DNA of 30,914 bases from Chara braunii (Eukaryota; Streptophyta; Charophyceae; Charales; Characeae): contig BFEA01000001.1 of assembly GCA_003427395.1 (NCBI GenBank), positions 10,360,889-10,391,802 of the forward strand, written 5' to 3'. Shown piece by piece: positions 1 to 8,600 of the stretch. A model generated the notes under the pieces. The model searched no databases, was not told the DNA's origin, and saw nothing but the letters and a program-made list of their open reading frames with translations. How positions within the stretch are numbered: position 1 is the stretch's first letter; every line of letters begins with the position of its first letter. Made by a program: the position numbers and the translations under genes.

Positions 1-540
1 AAAAAAAAAAAAAAAAAAACCCTGAAAAAAAGATATGTTATGAAGAAAACAAAATTCAATAAGATTTGCCTGAGCATTACATCCAAATTCCTTACCAAAT
101 TTGAAATAAAAATAAAATATGGAGAAAAAATACTAATAATAAAAATAACAAAAAATAATAATAATTTAAATTTATTGAGTGCGCGACCACTTTTACGACA
201 CCGCCATCTTTGGCAATTTTTCATTTTTTTTTTTGCACAGCTAAATGCCCTGAAAATTTACAGATGTGTACTTCACATCATGCAGAACCCACTAAAAAAG
301 TTTCAAAAAATAATAAAATTGTTAAGACCCCGAACTAAAGTGAAAACAAAAAGTAAAAAGTGAAAAAAAACGTGGGCGAGCACGTTTTGACACCGCCATC
401 TTTGGCGATTTGTAATTCATATTCGGCTGAGCCAAATGACTTGAAAATTTATAGGCAGATACCTCACGTCACAGAGAACTCACAAAAAAAAAGAATTCAG
501 AAAAACAAAATTATTTTTTGGCCCCGAAATAAGTTTTGGC
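1..540. repeat. AT-rich tandem direct repeat, two diverged units of about 195 bp
   Basis: After an initial A-run, two diverged copies of one unit follow each other. Unit 1 runs from about 181 and unit 2 from about 376. Both carry the string GACACCGCCATCTTTGGC followed by A or G and ATTT, then a 'TGAAAATTTA(C/T)AG' block and an A-rich stretch ending near 'GGCCCCGAA' or 'GACCCCGAA'. Reading frames through this stretch are Lys/Asn/Ile-rich low-complexity translations and not credible genes. The repeat type (satellite or degraded transposon) is not recognised. Confidence 0.6.
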
Positions 541-586
541 GGGGGCCGAACGCCGCCGGGTTCGGACCCCGTACGGGACCCCGAAC

Positions 587-632
587 GCCCGTACGTATGG
601 AGGTCGGCCCGGGGACCTCCATACGTACGGGC
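587..632. repeat. GC-rich perfect foldback (19-bp inverted repeat)
   Basis: Bases 587-605 and 614-632 are perfect reverse complements with an 8-base loop (GGCCCGGG). The arm contains CCCGTACGTATGGAGGTC. Just upstream are smaller palindromes: CCGAAC...GTTCGG across 547-566, and CCCGTACGGG near 568-577. The patch is far more GC-rich than its AT-rich surroundings. It could be part of a foldback transposon or an unstable hairpin. No gene is associated. Confidence 0.7.
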
Positions 633-799
633 TGGTGACCCTGCTTGTGAGAATATTTGTGGCGGATGATGATTGATTAAAGTAGTGAATTTAGTCAAGG
701 AAAAAAAATGAAATAGGAGAAAAGAAATGAGGACGATCTTGATGAGAATAACATTTCAGAGATTACTACAAAAGAAGATACTGAGATGAGGAGTACGTG

Positions 800-945
800 A
801 GCCTCCACCCCCCCCCCTTCCACCCCCTCCCCCCTCCCCTTCTATCTTTATTCTCTCGACCTCCCTATACCCCGATCTTTGCTCCCAACTTTCCCCCTCC
901 CTTACTCCCTCCCTCCTTCGTACCCCCTTCTCCCTCAACACACGT
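800..945 (+). repeat. Pyrimidine-rich tract (C/T mirror-like)
   Basis: Nearly pure C and T over about 140 bases, including long C runs at 808-840. Any reading frame here is a Pro/Ser/Leu-rich artefact of composition. Such homopurine/homopyrimidine tracts can adopt triplex DNA, but that is inference only. From 640 to 800 I see no recognisable element. Confidence 0.6.
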
Positions 946-1026
946 CAGCACGAGCCTGCGAGCCAGCAAGCCCTACAACGCAGCTCACAGCACCGCAAGC
1001 CGACACGTAGTACCGCTGGACCAGCA

Positions 1027-1295
1027 CTGCCGCACTGCGAATCCGGCGAGCAGCACCGCTGTGACCTGCGGCAGCAGGAGCTTGAGGCCTGGTAGAGAGA
1101 TCTGGGGATTAGTCGAGGAAGGAAGACAATCCAGTGGTGAATCGGGGGGGGGTGCTGTGGCAACCTAAGGGGCCGGGTTTCGTCTAAGCAGTGAGAAGAT
1201 GTCAACTATGGTGAGTACTGGAGGGGATGATACTGTCTTGGAGTGTTGCATTTGGTAGAGGGGAGAAGCTAGAAGTTGAGCATAGAGTGTGAGGC
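1027..1295 (+). repeat. Dispersed repeat R1, copy 1
   Basis: Shares a long diverged similarity with 1614-1880 and with 12048-12260. Shared blocks in order include 'GAGGCCT(G/T)GTAGAGA', 'ATCTGGGG', 'GAGGAAGG(A/C)A', a G-run, 'CAACCTA' and 'GTCA(A/G)CTATGGT'. No protein similarity is apparent and the open frames differ between copies, so this is probably a non-coding transposon remnant. Confidence 0.6.
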
Positions 1296-1359
1296 CAGGT
1301 TTTGCTGATTTAAAAATAAATAAATAAATAAAAATCCATAGTTTTCAATCATCTTATAT

Positions 1360-1393
1360 CAAGCTTGCTGGTGCTGTCCTTCGGGACATCCGT

Positions 1394-1425
<32 letters not shown>

Positions 1426-1481
1426 GGCCCCTGCGCAAGGATGACACGCATAAATAGAGAAATGGTCCAAGCTTCCTGGTG
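1360..1481 (+). repeat. 14-bp direct repeat flanking the U6 copy (probable target-site duplication)
   Basis: CAAGCTTGCTGGTG at 1360-1373 and CAAGCTTCCTGGTG at 1468-1481 match at 13 of 14 positions. They closely bracket the U6-like sequence. This is the arrangement expected of a target-site duplication from LINE-type retrotransposition. The last few bases of mature U6 (CCAA) overlap the right repeat, so the exact right edge is ambiguous. Confidence 0.65.
1376..1470 (+). pseudogene. U6: U6 spliceosomal snRNA retrocopy, plant type
   Basis: U6 snRNA forms the catalytic core of the spliceosome with U2 and U4. Here the plant-type 5' stem-loop (GTCC-TTCG-GGAC), the ACAGAGA box, the AGC triad and the central stem sequence CCCCTGCGCAAGGATGAC are intact. 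The 3' part GAGAAATGGTCC also fits plant U6. Differences from the plant consensus as I recall it include a shortened 5' stem, CGTTAAAA for CGATAAAA, and two changes near CATAAATAG. No T-run terminator follows. I see no plant upstream sequence element before it, although a TTATAT lies about 20 bases upstream. The flanking 14-bp direct repeats support an inserted retrocopy and not an active gene. A functional gene is a less likely alternative. Confidence 0.85.
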
Positions 1482-1613
1482 TTCTGTAATTCTTGGCAGC
1501 ATCTGGCCTTCGTCCTCATTCGGGATATAGGATTTCAGAGATGGTCGAATCTGGACTGATATCTGCAGAGTTGCTTTGTTGTCACCAATGTTGTGTGCCC
1601 CTTGTTTGCCGAT

Positions 1614-1880
1614 GCCAGAACGACGCTGGTCGGAGCTGGGGCGTCGCCCTGTAACCTGCGAATGGGAGGCCTTGTAGAGACATCTGGGGTTTTGCTGAGG
1701 GAGGAAGGCAATCCAATGGCGAACTGCGGGGGGGTTGCCTTGACAACCTATGGGTCCTGGAATAGTCTAGGTGGCGAGAACATGTCAGCTATGGTTGATG
1801 TTGGTTAGGATGGCATTCTGAGATGTAATGTCCTGGTACAGGGAGGGCTATTGTTCTAGGATTAGGAGGCCAGAATTGTT
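1614..1880 (+). repeat. Dispersed repeat R1, copy 2
   Basis: Diverged direct repeat of 1027-1295 on the same strand, with the U6 retrocopy between them. It starts with GCCAGAACGACGCTGG, which is also the start of the third copy at 12048. A 71-codon open frame inside it is not kept in the other copies. Confidence 0.6.
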
Positions 1881-1978
1881 GATACAACATGATCTTCTAT
1901 ATTTTTTACATACTAGGCATCATCATCATTAGTATGATTATCTCACATTTTACATAGAATCAGCAGTTCATCATCATC

Positions 1979-2128
1979 TTTTTTTTTTTCTTTTTTTTTC
2001 ATAAGGCCCTAGTGCAAGCGCTCTATCCCAGTAATGGTAAGAGAACCACCGGGATTGAGGCCTTGTCTGGTGGGCGCTCCATCTATTGGTGGGGAGCATC
2101 ACCTGCTGGAAACCGGGTCCAGTGTCCC
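1979..2128 (-). mobile_element. GGGACGCTGG module, solo copy 1 (minus)
   Basis: Reading the minus strand, the element starts at 2128 with GGGACACTGGACCCGG, continues with the conserved CTCCCCACCAATAGATGG core and ends in a poly(A) tail (T-run at 1979-2000). The first base pair of its 5' hairpin is lost (ACTGGA/TCCAGC). It resembles a short SINE or solo LINE 3' tail. No pol III A or B box is obvious. Confidence 0.65.
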
Positions 2129-2406
2129 TTGAATACATCAAATTCTCCTGTAGCAACATTTTTGAGCACTTGGGACCCTGCCAGCATTGATTGCCCTGAG
2201 TTGCGGGGGATGTACTGAGCAGGGAGTGTATCTTAAGAGAAACTTCTGCCGTCGGTAGCCTGGGAGGGAAGAACAAATTGCCAGCTTGGACCAGAGGGGC
2301 ACCGGGACTCCTGGCTGACTCCCTGCCACCGAACATAAAAAATGACTGTAGTTATGAAGGCTATGCCATGAAAATACTTGGGAAAATACTCAGGAGCATC
2401 TGAAGC

Positions 2407-2440
<34 letters not shown>

Positions 2441-2457
2441 TATCATTATCATCATAT
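2407..2457 (+). repeat. (ATC)n microsatellite
   Basis: About 50 bases of CAT/ATC repeats, slightly interrupted, immediately before a GGGACGC module. Similar degenerate ATC-rich patches recur at about 1918-1978, 10160-10215, 10810-10960, 11097-11115, 11889-11930, 12365-12440 and 18029-18040. Confidence 0.85.
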
Positions 2458-2459
2458 CC

Positions 2460-2569
2460 GGGACGCTGAGCCCGTTTCTCAGCAAGTTCGGTTTGGTCAC
2501 TCCGGGTAGACTGTGAGGACCCCGGCCTCAACCTTCATATTGGTCAAAAAAAAAAAAAAAAAAAAAAAA
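2460..2569 (+). mobile_element. GGGACGCTGG module, solo copy 2 (plus) with poly(A)
   Basis: Starts GGGACGCTGAGCCCGTTT and ends with a 24-base A-run (2546-2569). Its 5' hairpin is GCTGAG/CTCAGC, so both stem sides differ from other copies yet remain paired. The middle part (GTTCGGTTTGGTCACTCC) differs from the other copies, so this is a separate subfamily. The A-run joins LINE fragment D directly. Confidence 0.65.
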
Positions 2570-2570
2570 G

Positions 2571-2795
2571 ACTTTACATGGAATGTAGTTAGCCTACCTA
2601 CAAATGACTGGCTAATAGACAGGACATCTTTGGAACAAAGTGGGCGGGCCCTGCCTTGGTGCAAACTCTGTTTAGATGCCTTTCCGTCTAGGAAAAGGCC
2701 AGAAACCATAGACCATATCTTCCTGCAATGCCCAGGAGCGGTCCTACTCTGGCGCTGGTGGGACAGGATCTGGGATCAGCTGGAAGTAACGATTT
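2571..2795 (+). pseudogene. LINE fragment D: ORF2 zf-RVT zinc-finger piece
   Basis: About 75 codons match the zinc-binding region downstream of the reverse transcriptase in LINE copies A, B, C and E. They include LPTNDWLIDRTSLEQ, then CKLC, and a distal H...C (DHIFLQCPG), giving the CxxC...H...C pattern, followed by a Trp-rich WRWWDRIWDQL. It is closest to copy E (shares GRALPWCKLCL and GAVLLW). Both ends are truncated: it begins at the poly(A) of the preceding module and stops just before the next module at 2822. A relic with no function of its own. Confidence 0.85.
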
Positions 2796-2821
2796 CTCAA
2801 TTTCTCAGTATGATCTTGAAT

Positions 2822-2885
2822 GGGACGCTGGGCACGGTTCCCAGCACGTGTTGCTCCCCACGAATAGATCGGAGCATGTTCCCAT
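2822..2885 (+). mobile_element. GGGACGCTGG module, solo copy 3 (plus, 3'-truncated)
   Basis: Starts GGGACGCTGGGCACGG, has hairpin GCTGGG/CCCAGC and the core TGCTCCCCACGAATAGAT. It breaks off at a TA repeat (2889-2902) without a poly(A) tail. Closest to the copy at 12458, which shares the CACGAATAGAT variant. Confidence 0.6.
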
Positions 2886-3328
2886 TAGTATATATATATA
2901 AGTTTGTCACAGCCCCTCGTTTGTTGTCCTCTTCTCTCTCTCTGCCTACGGTTTACTGGGCAGTTCTGTTTGTGACGATATATATATATATATAGATATA
3001 TAACCTGTAATCGTGTCGCTCTTTCTCCTACAAATTGCCTGAGTGACAAAGGCAGAAGGACAATGGTGGGGAAATCATTCTGATCTCTCGAGTACTTTAC
3101 TTGCACATTGTGTCGTCCAAGGGAGTACATTGTGTGCTCGACAAGAGTTAAACCTCACATAAATCGCTTCTCTGAAGTCTGTTTTTCCTTCTCTCTACTT
3201 TACACCACCAGTACATGGGCAGCTGAGGCCGCGGGCCTGACACAGCACGTTTCGGAGTCCAGACCGCGACGCTGGCCACTGGTGATTTTCACCAACGGCC
3301 TCCTCCGAGATTTTCTTGTCTGGACAAT
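2886..3328. other. Unassigned stretch with two TA microsatellites
   Basis: (TA)n tracts at about 2889-2902 and 2979-2999. A 106-codon open frame from 3108 has no recognisable domain, and I do not call it a gene. Nothing else is supportable. Confidence 0.4.
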
Positions 3329-3368
3329 TTTTATCTGCAAGGCAGGGGACGTGTACTGGTGGTTTAAA
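3329..3368 (-). repeat. Palindromic-motif repeat R2, copy 1 (minus)
   Basis: The minus strand reads TTTAAACCACCAGTACACG then CCTGCCTTGCAGATAAAA. This closely matches the plus strand at 4942-4981 (TTTTAACCGCCAGTGCACGG, then CAGCCTTGCAGAAAA). It belongs to a family sharing a TACTGGTGGTTTAA core. Confidence 0.5.
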
Positions 3369-3548
3369 GTCGCTTGTGCGGGGACTGCAAATACTGTGTT
3401 TAGCAAGGATTTATTTGCAACTTTGTGAGCCCTTTGGCCAAGTAGCCAGCGCCTCTGGTACCTGTCCAGACTTGCGCTGATGAGGCAGCCATGAAAGTGG
3501 TACCAAAATCCCATTGAGACTTCTATTGCCTTGCCCAAAAAGGAAAGG

Positions 3549-3625
3549 TTTTTTTTTTTTTTTTAAGAAGAAGCTCCATCTATTGGTGCGGAGCTGCACA
3601 TGCTGGAAAACGGGTCCAGCGTCCC
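3549..3625 (-). mobile_element. GGGACGCTGG module, solo copy 4 (minus, short)
   Basis: The minus strand from 3625 reads GGGACGCTGGACCCGTTT, hairpin GCTGGA/TCCAGC, core CACCAATAGATGGAGCTT, then directly a poly(A) (T-run 3549-3564). It lacks the second hairpin region of the longer copies. Confidence 0.65.
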
Positions 3626-3895
3626 TCACATATTGACAAAATTTTGAAAAACAGATAATGAAAAGAGCAAGAAAGGCTGAACCAGCACCTCTTCACCCTT
3701 CTTGGGCGCCAGATCCTACTGTATCCTCTAGTACTGATTCTCTATGCACTGTTCTAGGAAAGGCCTGAAGGGCCGTGAAGGCCAAACTGATAATGACTTA
3801 TAAGGCAACTTATTCTTAGCGCACACACATTCAGGATGCAGGTCACATGCATCCTGACTGTGTGTGGTGCCGGAATAAGCCTTGGTATATACAGC

Positions 3896-3986
3896 GAGTC
3901 CATCCATTAAAGTTGGAAAGACGTCGAGGAGATTAGCCAGCCCCTGCGGAAAAATGACCCTCAAAAACACAAGACGTCGGTCACAG
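3896..3986 (+). pseudogene. Decayed U6 snRNA-like sequence
   Basis: Weak collinear similarity to U6: CATCC, TAAAGTTGGAA (U6 TAAAATTGGAA), GAGGAGATTAGCCAGCCCCTGCG (broken from AGAAGATTAGCATGGCCCCTGCG by a few changes), ATGACCC and a GGTC near the end. I judge about 70 percent matching over roughly 85 bases by eye. The ACAGAGA box is destroyed. No direct repeat or terminator was found. It could be an old U6 retrocopy or a U6-derived repeat. Confidence 0.5.
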
Positions 3987-4197
3987 TCTTGGCGAAATCC
4001 ACTCATTCCTCGTGCTTGAAGCACGACACCACTACCTACCATCTTCCCGTGAACACAATGCACCCTGAAAATGAACATATACATGGTGTGTTTCTGGGTG
4101 GATACAGTCAAAATGAGGGTTCGTTGTGTTCTGGGGAAGACTGTAGAACATTGCACAAAAATTATCTTCTGAGTTCCCAACTACAATTGATGGCCAA

Positions 4198-4521
4198 AGA
4201 AAGGCGGACACCACCCCGGGTGGGGCTAGGCCAGCAGGAAGAAGGAGCTCTGCAATTAGGATGGGTGATATATGCAGCCCCGAGGGAGAGAAGGAAGCTC
4301 CGAAGCATGAACTCAGATGGCCATATGCCCAGCAATCTTTGCATTCCAACGATGTATCTAAGGGATGCTGGACCCGTTTTCCAGCAGGTGCTGCTCCCCA
4401 CCAATAGGTGGAGCCTCCCCGCCAGTGCTAGAGGTGTCTGCTCATATCAGCACACCTAGCAACCGCCCGGGTTGTTGTTTAAAAAAAAAAAAAATAATAA
4501 AAAAATAAATAAATAAATAAA
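4198..4521 (+). mobile_element. 324-bp non-autonomous retroelement ending in the GGGACGC module
   Basis: An exact 13-bp direct repeat, AATTGATGGCCAA, lies at 4185-4197 and 4522-4534. Between them is a unit with about 164 bp of unique 5' sequence, then the GGGATGCTGGACCCG module (4362-4480), then an A-rich tail (4481-4521). The flanking repeat fits a target-site duplication from LINE-driven integration. The 5' part is not recognised and does not obviously match the 3' UTRs of LINEs A or B. This is the clearest complete insertion in the window. Open frames crossing it are incidental. Confidence 0.7.
4362..4480 (+). repeat. GGGACGCTGG module, copy 5 (inside the 4198-4521 element)
   Basis: Hairpin 1 is GCTGGA/TCCAGC with loop CCCGTTT. 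The core CTCCCCACCAATAGGTGGAG is followed by a second hairpin, GTGCTAGAGGTG paired with CACACCTAGCA. The closing CAACCGCCCGGGTTG precedes the A tail. Confidence 0.7.
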
Positions 4522-4524
4522 AAT

Positions 4525-5258
4525 TGATGGCCAACCACAGTAGTGCTAGAGCAAGAAGGGCGCCAATAGATGCAGCAGAGGTTGGCACTTGTCTTGGAGA
4601 GTCCAGGGACGTTCTTAGGAGTTCATGCGAGGCCGGCCCATGAACATTGCCTGCAGACTGCCAGAGGATGAGGGTTGAAGCTTAGGATGCGTTCCACACC
4701 CTGCCGAGGGTCCATGCTCAGCTCTCTTGGCAGTCTCTCTCGGGTTGCGGACCTCGAGAGCCTTGAAAGTTAAACCACCAGTGTGTTTACCAGCCGCGTT
4801 GCATCTAGTGAGATGTATTGAGGTGTCGCTTCACAAAATGCCTGGATGGATTTTATGTGAAGCAGTACCCTGGTACATCTTGCCAGTCGCGCGCGAACGC
4901 AGCCGCGTAATAGAAAAATGGCTGGGAAACGTACTGGTGGTTTTAACCGCCAGTGCACGGTCCCAGCCTTGCAGAAAAGAAACTCGTCACCTACTCCGAA
5001 AAGTTTGGGGGGGCCGACGCTGTTGATGAATTTCATCAATAGCCGGCATCACATTTCGGGCCTCCAAAGCTTGCGGTGAGGGGCCCGCCGCCGATGTACG
5101 ACTGTATACTCGGGGTTTACCTACCACATTTACATGAGGACTGCAGGGACAAAGACAAGCGCCGGAGGCTCGACAAGAAGCAAGAAAGAGGGAAACTTGC
5201 GTGGAGAACAAAGAGTACTGCCAACTGCTGTGGGCAATCCACACTTGTGTGGGCACGA
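4525..5258. repeat. Palindromic-motif repeat R2, copies 2 and 3, and flanks
   Basis: TTAAACCACCAGTGTGTTTACCAGCC starts at 4770; it is an inverted match of the sequence ending in GTACTGGTGGTTTTAA at 4931-4946, giving terminal inverted repeats of about 25 bp around a 180-bp interior (4770-4946). The right arm continues as the imperfect palindrome GTACTGGTGGTTTTAACC (4931-4956). Further right, a GCCGACGC...TTTCATCAATAGCCGG block and GCCGATGTACG (5090-5101) recur at 21650-21722. This may be a MITE-like element. No coding gene is recognised. Confidence 0.45.
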
Positions 5259-5270
5259 GTTAAGCACTTC

Positions 5271-5410
5271 TTTTTTTTTTTTTTTTTTTTTTTTAAACAC
5301 CCGAGGTTGATGCTAGGGAAGCTGATAAGAGCAGGCTATCCTAGCATTCCCTGGGAAGCTCTGTCTACTAGTGGGGAGCAGCACCTGCTGGAAAACGGGT
5401 CCAGCGTCCC
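5271..5410 (-). repeat. GGGACGCTGG module, copy 6 (3' end of LINE A)
   Basis: The minus strand from 5410 reads GGGACGCTGGACCCGTTTTC, with hairpin GCTGGA/TCCAGC. The second hairpin, TGCTAGGATAGC and GCTTCCCTAGCA, pairs at both ends. It closes with CAACCTCGGGTG and poly(A). It follows the LINE A 3' UTR without a gap, so the module is either the true LINE 3' tail or a later insertion next to it. Confidence 0.7.
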
Positions 5411-5669
5411 TCACATTGAGAGTTAAGAAATTCTCGAGTAAGAGCAATATCTAATAGTGTTGCCAACAGAATATCCGTGGCTGCAATGTTGACTGTTCCA
5501 GATACTTCATCATCCTACTATAGTCGCCAAGTGTGAACTTGGCCCTGTTGGACATTTTCTCCCTTGTTGAATTTAGACCTCTTCACCCGAATTGGGGTGC
5601 CAATAGTGCCATTTCCTAACTAGCCTTTTCAACAGTTTACTTAGAATGATGACCTGGGTGCTTAGTTGT

Positions 5670-8600
5670 CCATTACCCCTCCTCTTTAAGTGTATCCCTT
5701 CCATACCATGACAGCGGTACCATTGCATTCTGGGGTAAAGGGAAAAGACATTGGAACTCGTGAGCCGGGCGGAGAGGTATTGTTGGGTCCACCATGGTCC
5801 ATTCATTGAACTTTAACTTGTGGTTTCTGATAAGGTCATGTTCCTCCTCGACCTCAGCTCCCTCCCATTCCATTCTACCTATTCTTCCACCTTTCTCCCC
5901 TCCCAGCCAGTCGCTGCTGAATTTTTGGAATATTTCGGTGATTTTTGTTTCGGATGAGTTAAATTGATTTTTTTATTTAAGATTGATCCACCGATCTTGT
6001 ACATGAGTTTGAATTTGCTGTTTTATGCCGTCGGTGAATTATGGGTCATCTACTCTGGCACCCCTCATTCATAGGTGTTTCTTCTTTGCCAAATCGCCCA
6101 GAGTACCGCTCTTCTGCCTAAGAAAAAAAGGTTGTGCGAATTTGTCCTCTGGTTCTGGGGACCAATGTTCAAGCAAAATTGTCTTTCATCCCCCAGGGCC
6201 ATTTATGTTGAGTTTCTAATTGGTCCCATAAGCAGTCTCACCATCGCCACAGTCAGATTGTGGTCAATCGTTTCAGGGATCTTTCTGCTTGGGAATGCAG
6301 AATTGCAGAGTTTGCACCATGGTTCAGCAATGCCCCTTTTCTCCAGGGAGGATCTATCTATTAGCCAGTCGTTTGTAGGGAGACATCGGTGCTCAATTTG
6401 TCATTGAAGGGAGGCTATCTTGGAAGGTTTGGTCTTAGCTTCTTTGAACCATTTAATGTCTCTCAACTTTTCCTTGCTGATATTCAACAGTTGCATCCAT
6501 CTGGCCAATACCCTATCCCTCATATTTATTTTGGGTCTAGCCATCCGGTATGTTGACTTGAATGGTAAGGTGTGAAAGTATCTACTAAAATTCCTATTGA
6601 GCTTGTTTTTGGTTCCCCACGTCCATCATGTTGGGTCTATGGGAAGGTCGGAGATAGGTGTGGATGGTCTGAAGGCGAGACATGACTGAGCATCCCTTGG
6701 TATGACTCTGATTCGGAAGATTCTTTTCATGTGGGTCCATATTGGGACAATGTCACTGCTAAGGTTTATTACATTGTCTTCTCTTAGGTCATAGATAACA
6801 GTTAAAGCTTCCTTGTTTGGGGATATAAGAAGGACGTTACCTATCTTTTGTGGACTGTCCTGAGTGGCAACTCAATCACTTTCCTGGAATTTCCTCTTTT
6901 CTTGAAAATTCTAACTCATTCAATGGGAATCGGTTCCACAATTTTGTCTAGATTGTTTTCTACTTGATGACAAAGTTTTAGTTTCTTGTGGAGAAGTTGT
7001 GGGAAAATCCAATCGAGAGACACCTCGTCCCAAATGTCCTTAATTTTGGTTACCCCCCTTCTGATCCACCCTTTCCATGGATTGTCCTTACAATTTTTTA
7101 CAATGAAGTGTAACACCTTGAGGGTCTCTAATCCAGGTATTGTTGAATAATGGTTGTTAATCGATCGCTTCCCATCGGTGGGGATGGTGGTTGTCTGGTA
7201 GGGGGAGCTTTCTCCATGTTTTGAAAATAGTTGGTCAGAAGGGATCGTTAATGATATCCTTTCTGGTTGTCTCCTTGTTTGTCATTTGATGCAGATTTAT
7301 ACTTCTTGGAATGGACGAGTCCCTATCTTCTAACCACATAGCTGGGTCCATAGTCTCATCTGTCTGGGGGGCTAGTCTTCTTAATTGTTCTCATGCCAGA
7401 CCGCTCCAAGGGGTTTAAGGGTTGAGTAATAATTTTTTTATCCATTGAATGAAGAGTTCTTGGCGTGAGGGATCAATGACTTATAATCCCTCTTTGGACT
7501 TGGGTTGGATAACTGAAGACCATGCTACTCTACTAATGACATTTTTGCAGTAATGATTGCCTCTCCACAGGAAGGCTCTGAGTTGTTGATGGAGAGACTT
7601 GGTCCATTAATTGTCTAGGGCCCAAATTGTTGATTTATACAAAATTAAGGCTAAAATTACATTGTTAATTACCAAGAATCTGCCCATTATCGATGTGTGT
7701 TTGTTTTTCCATAATTCTAGTTTGGTTTGGGCGTTTTGGAAGATAACCTCATCGTTAATCATGGACTTTCCTACAGCTGACAGCGAGGTGCCTAAGACCC
7801 TTATTGGATTGTCTAGGGGAAGTAATTTAATGCGGGGTGATTCTGGTGGTCTAACTCTCTGATGATGTATGTGATGTCTTAGATTAGCAGCCAAAACTCT
7901 CATTATTATTATAAAGAGGAAATGTGTTAGTGGGTCACCTTGCCTGACTGGTCTCTGTAAATCTATTGGCGGTGTCATGTTGTCATTAACCATCACTCTT
8001 GTGGTTGTTTTTTTATGCATAATTGCGATCCATATTCTGAAGCAAGGTCCGGAGTTCATTTTTTCCAAACACTTGTCCCGGAAGAACCAATCCACATGGC
8101 TGTAAGCTTTATCGAAATCTATGAAGATGAAGGTTGCATTATGTTTAGATTTGCGTACAACTTTGATAAGTTCATTTATAAGGAGGATATTATCCTATAT
8201 ATTCTGACTTGTGATAAACCCCGTTTGTGCTGGGTGAATAATGTCAGCTACGATTTGGAACATTCTATCTGCAAGAGTTTTTGCACCAATTTATAAACCA
8301 CCGTGAGGAGCTTGATAGGGATAATTGCGAATGTTGAGTTTATCTTTTTTTTTTTACAAAAGTGTGAGAACCCTTTGATTGACTATCTCTCTCATATCTA
8401 CTGCAATCCAGACCATTTGATAATAATCCATGAGATTCTGTGCAAGAGGACCCCACATGGATTCTCATAATTCTTTTGGAAAACCATCGATATCTGGTGT
8501 TTTTTCCGCGTCCATTAGGATTAGGGTCTTCCAAATTTCATCATTGGTTAATGGCATTTCCAGTTTCTCCTTTTGTGTGTTCGTGATTGATTTTTTAAAA

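Noticed and set aside
40-638. Open frames of 107 and 92 codons at the left end
   Set aside because: They cross two diverged tandem repeat units and read as low-complexity Lys/Asn/Ile; not conserved between the units.
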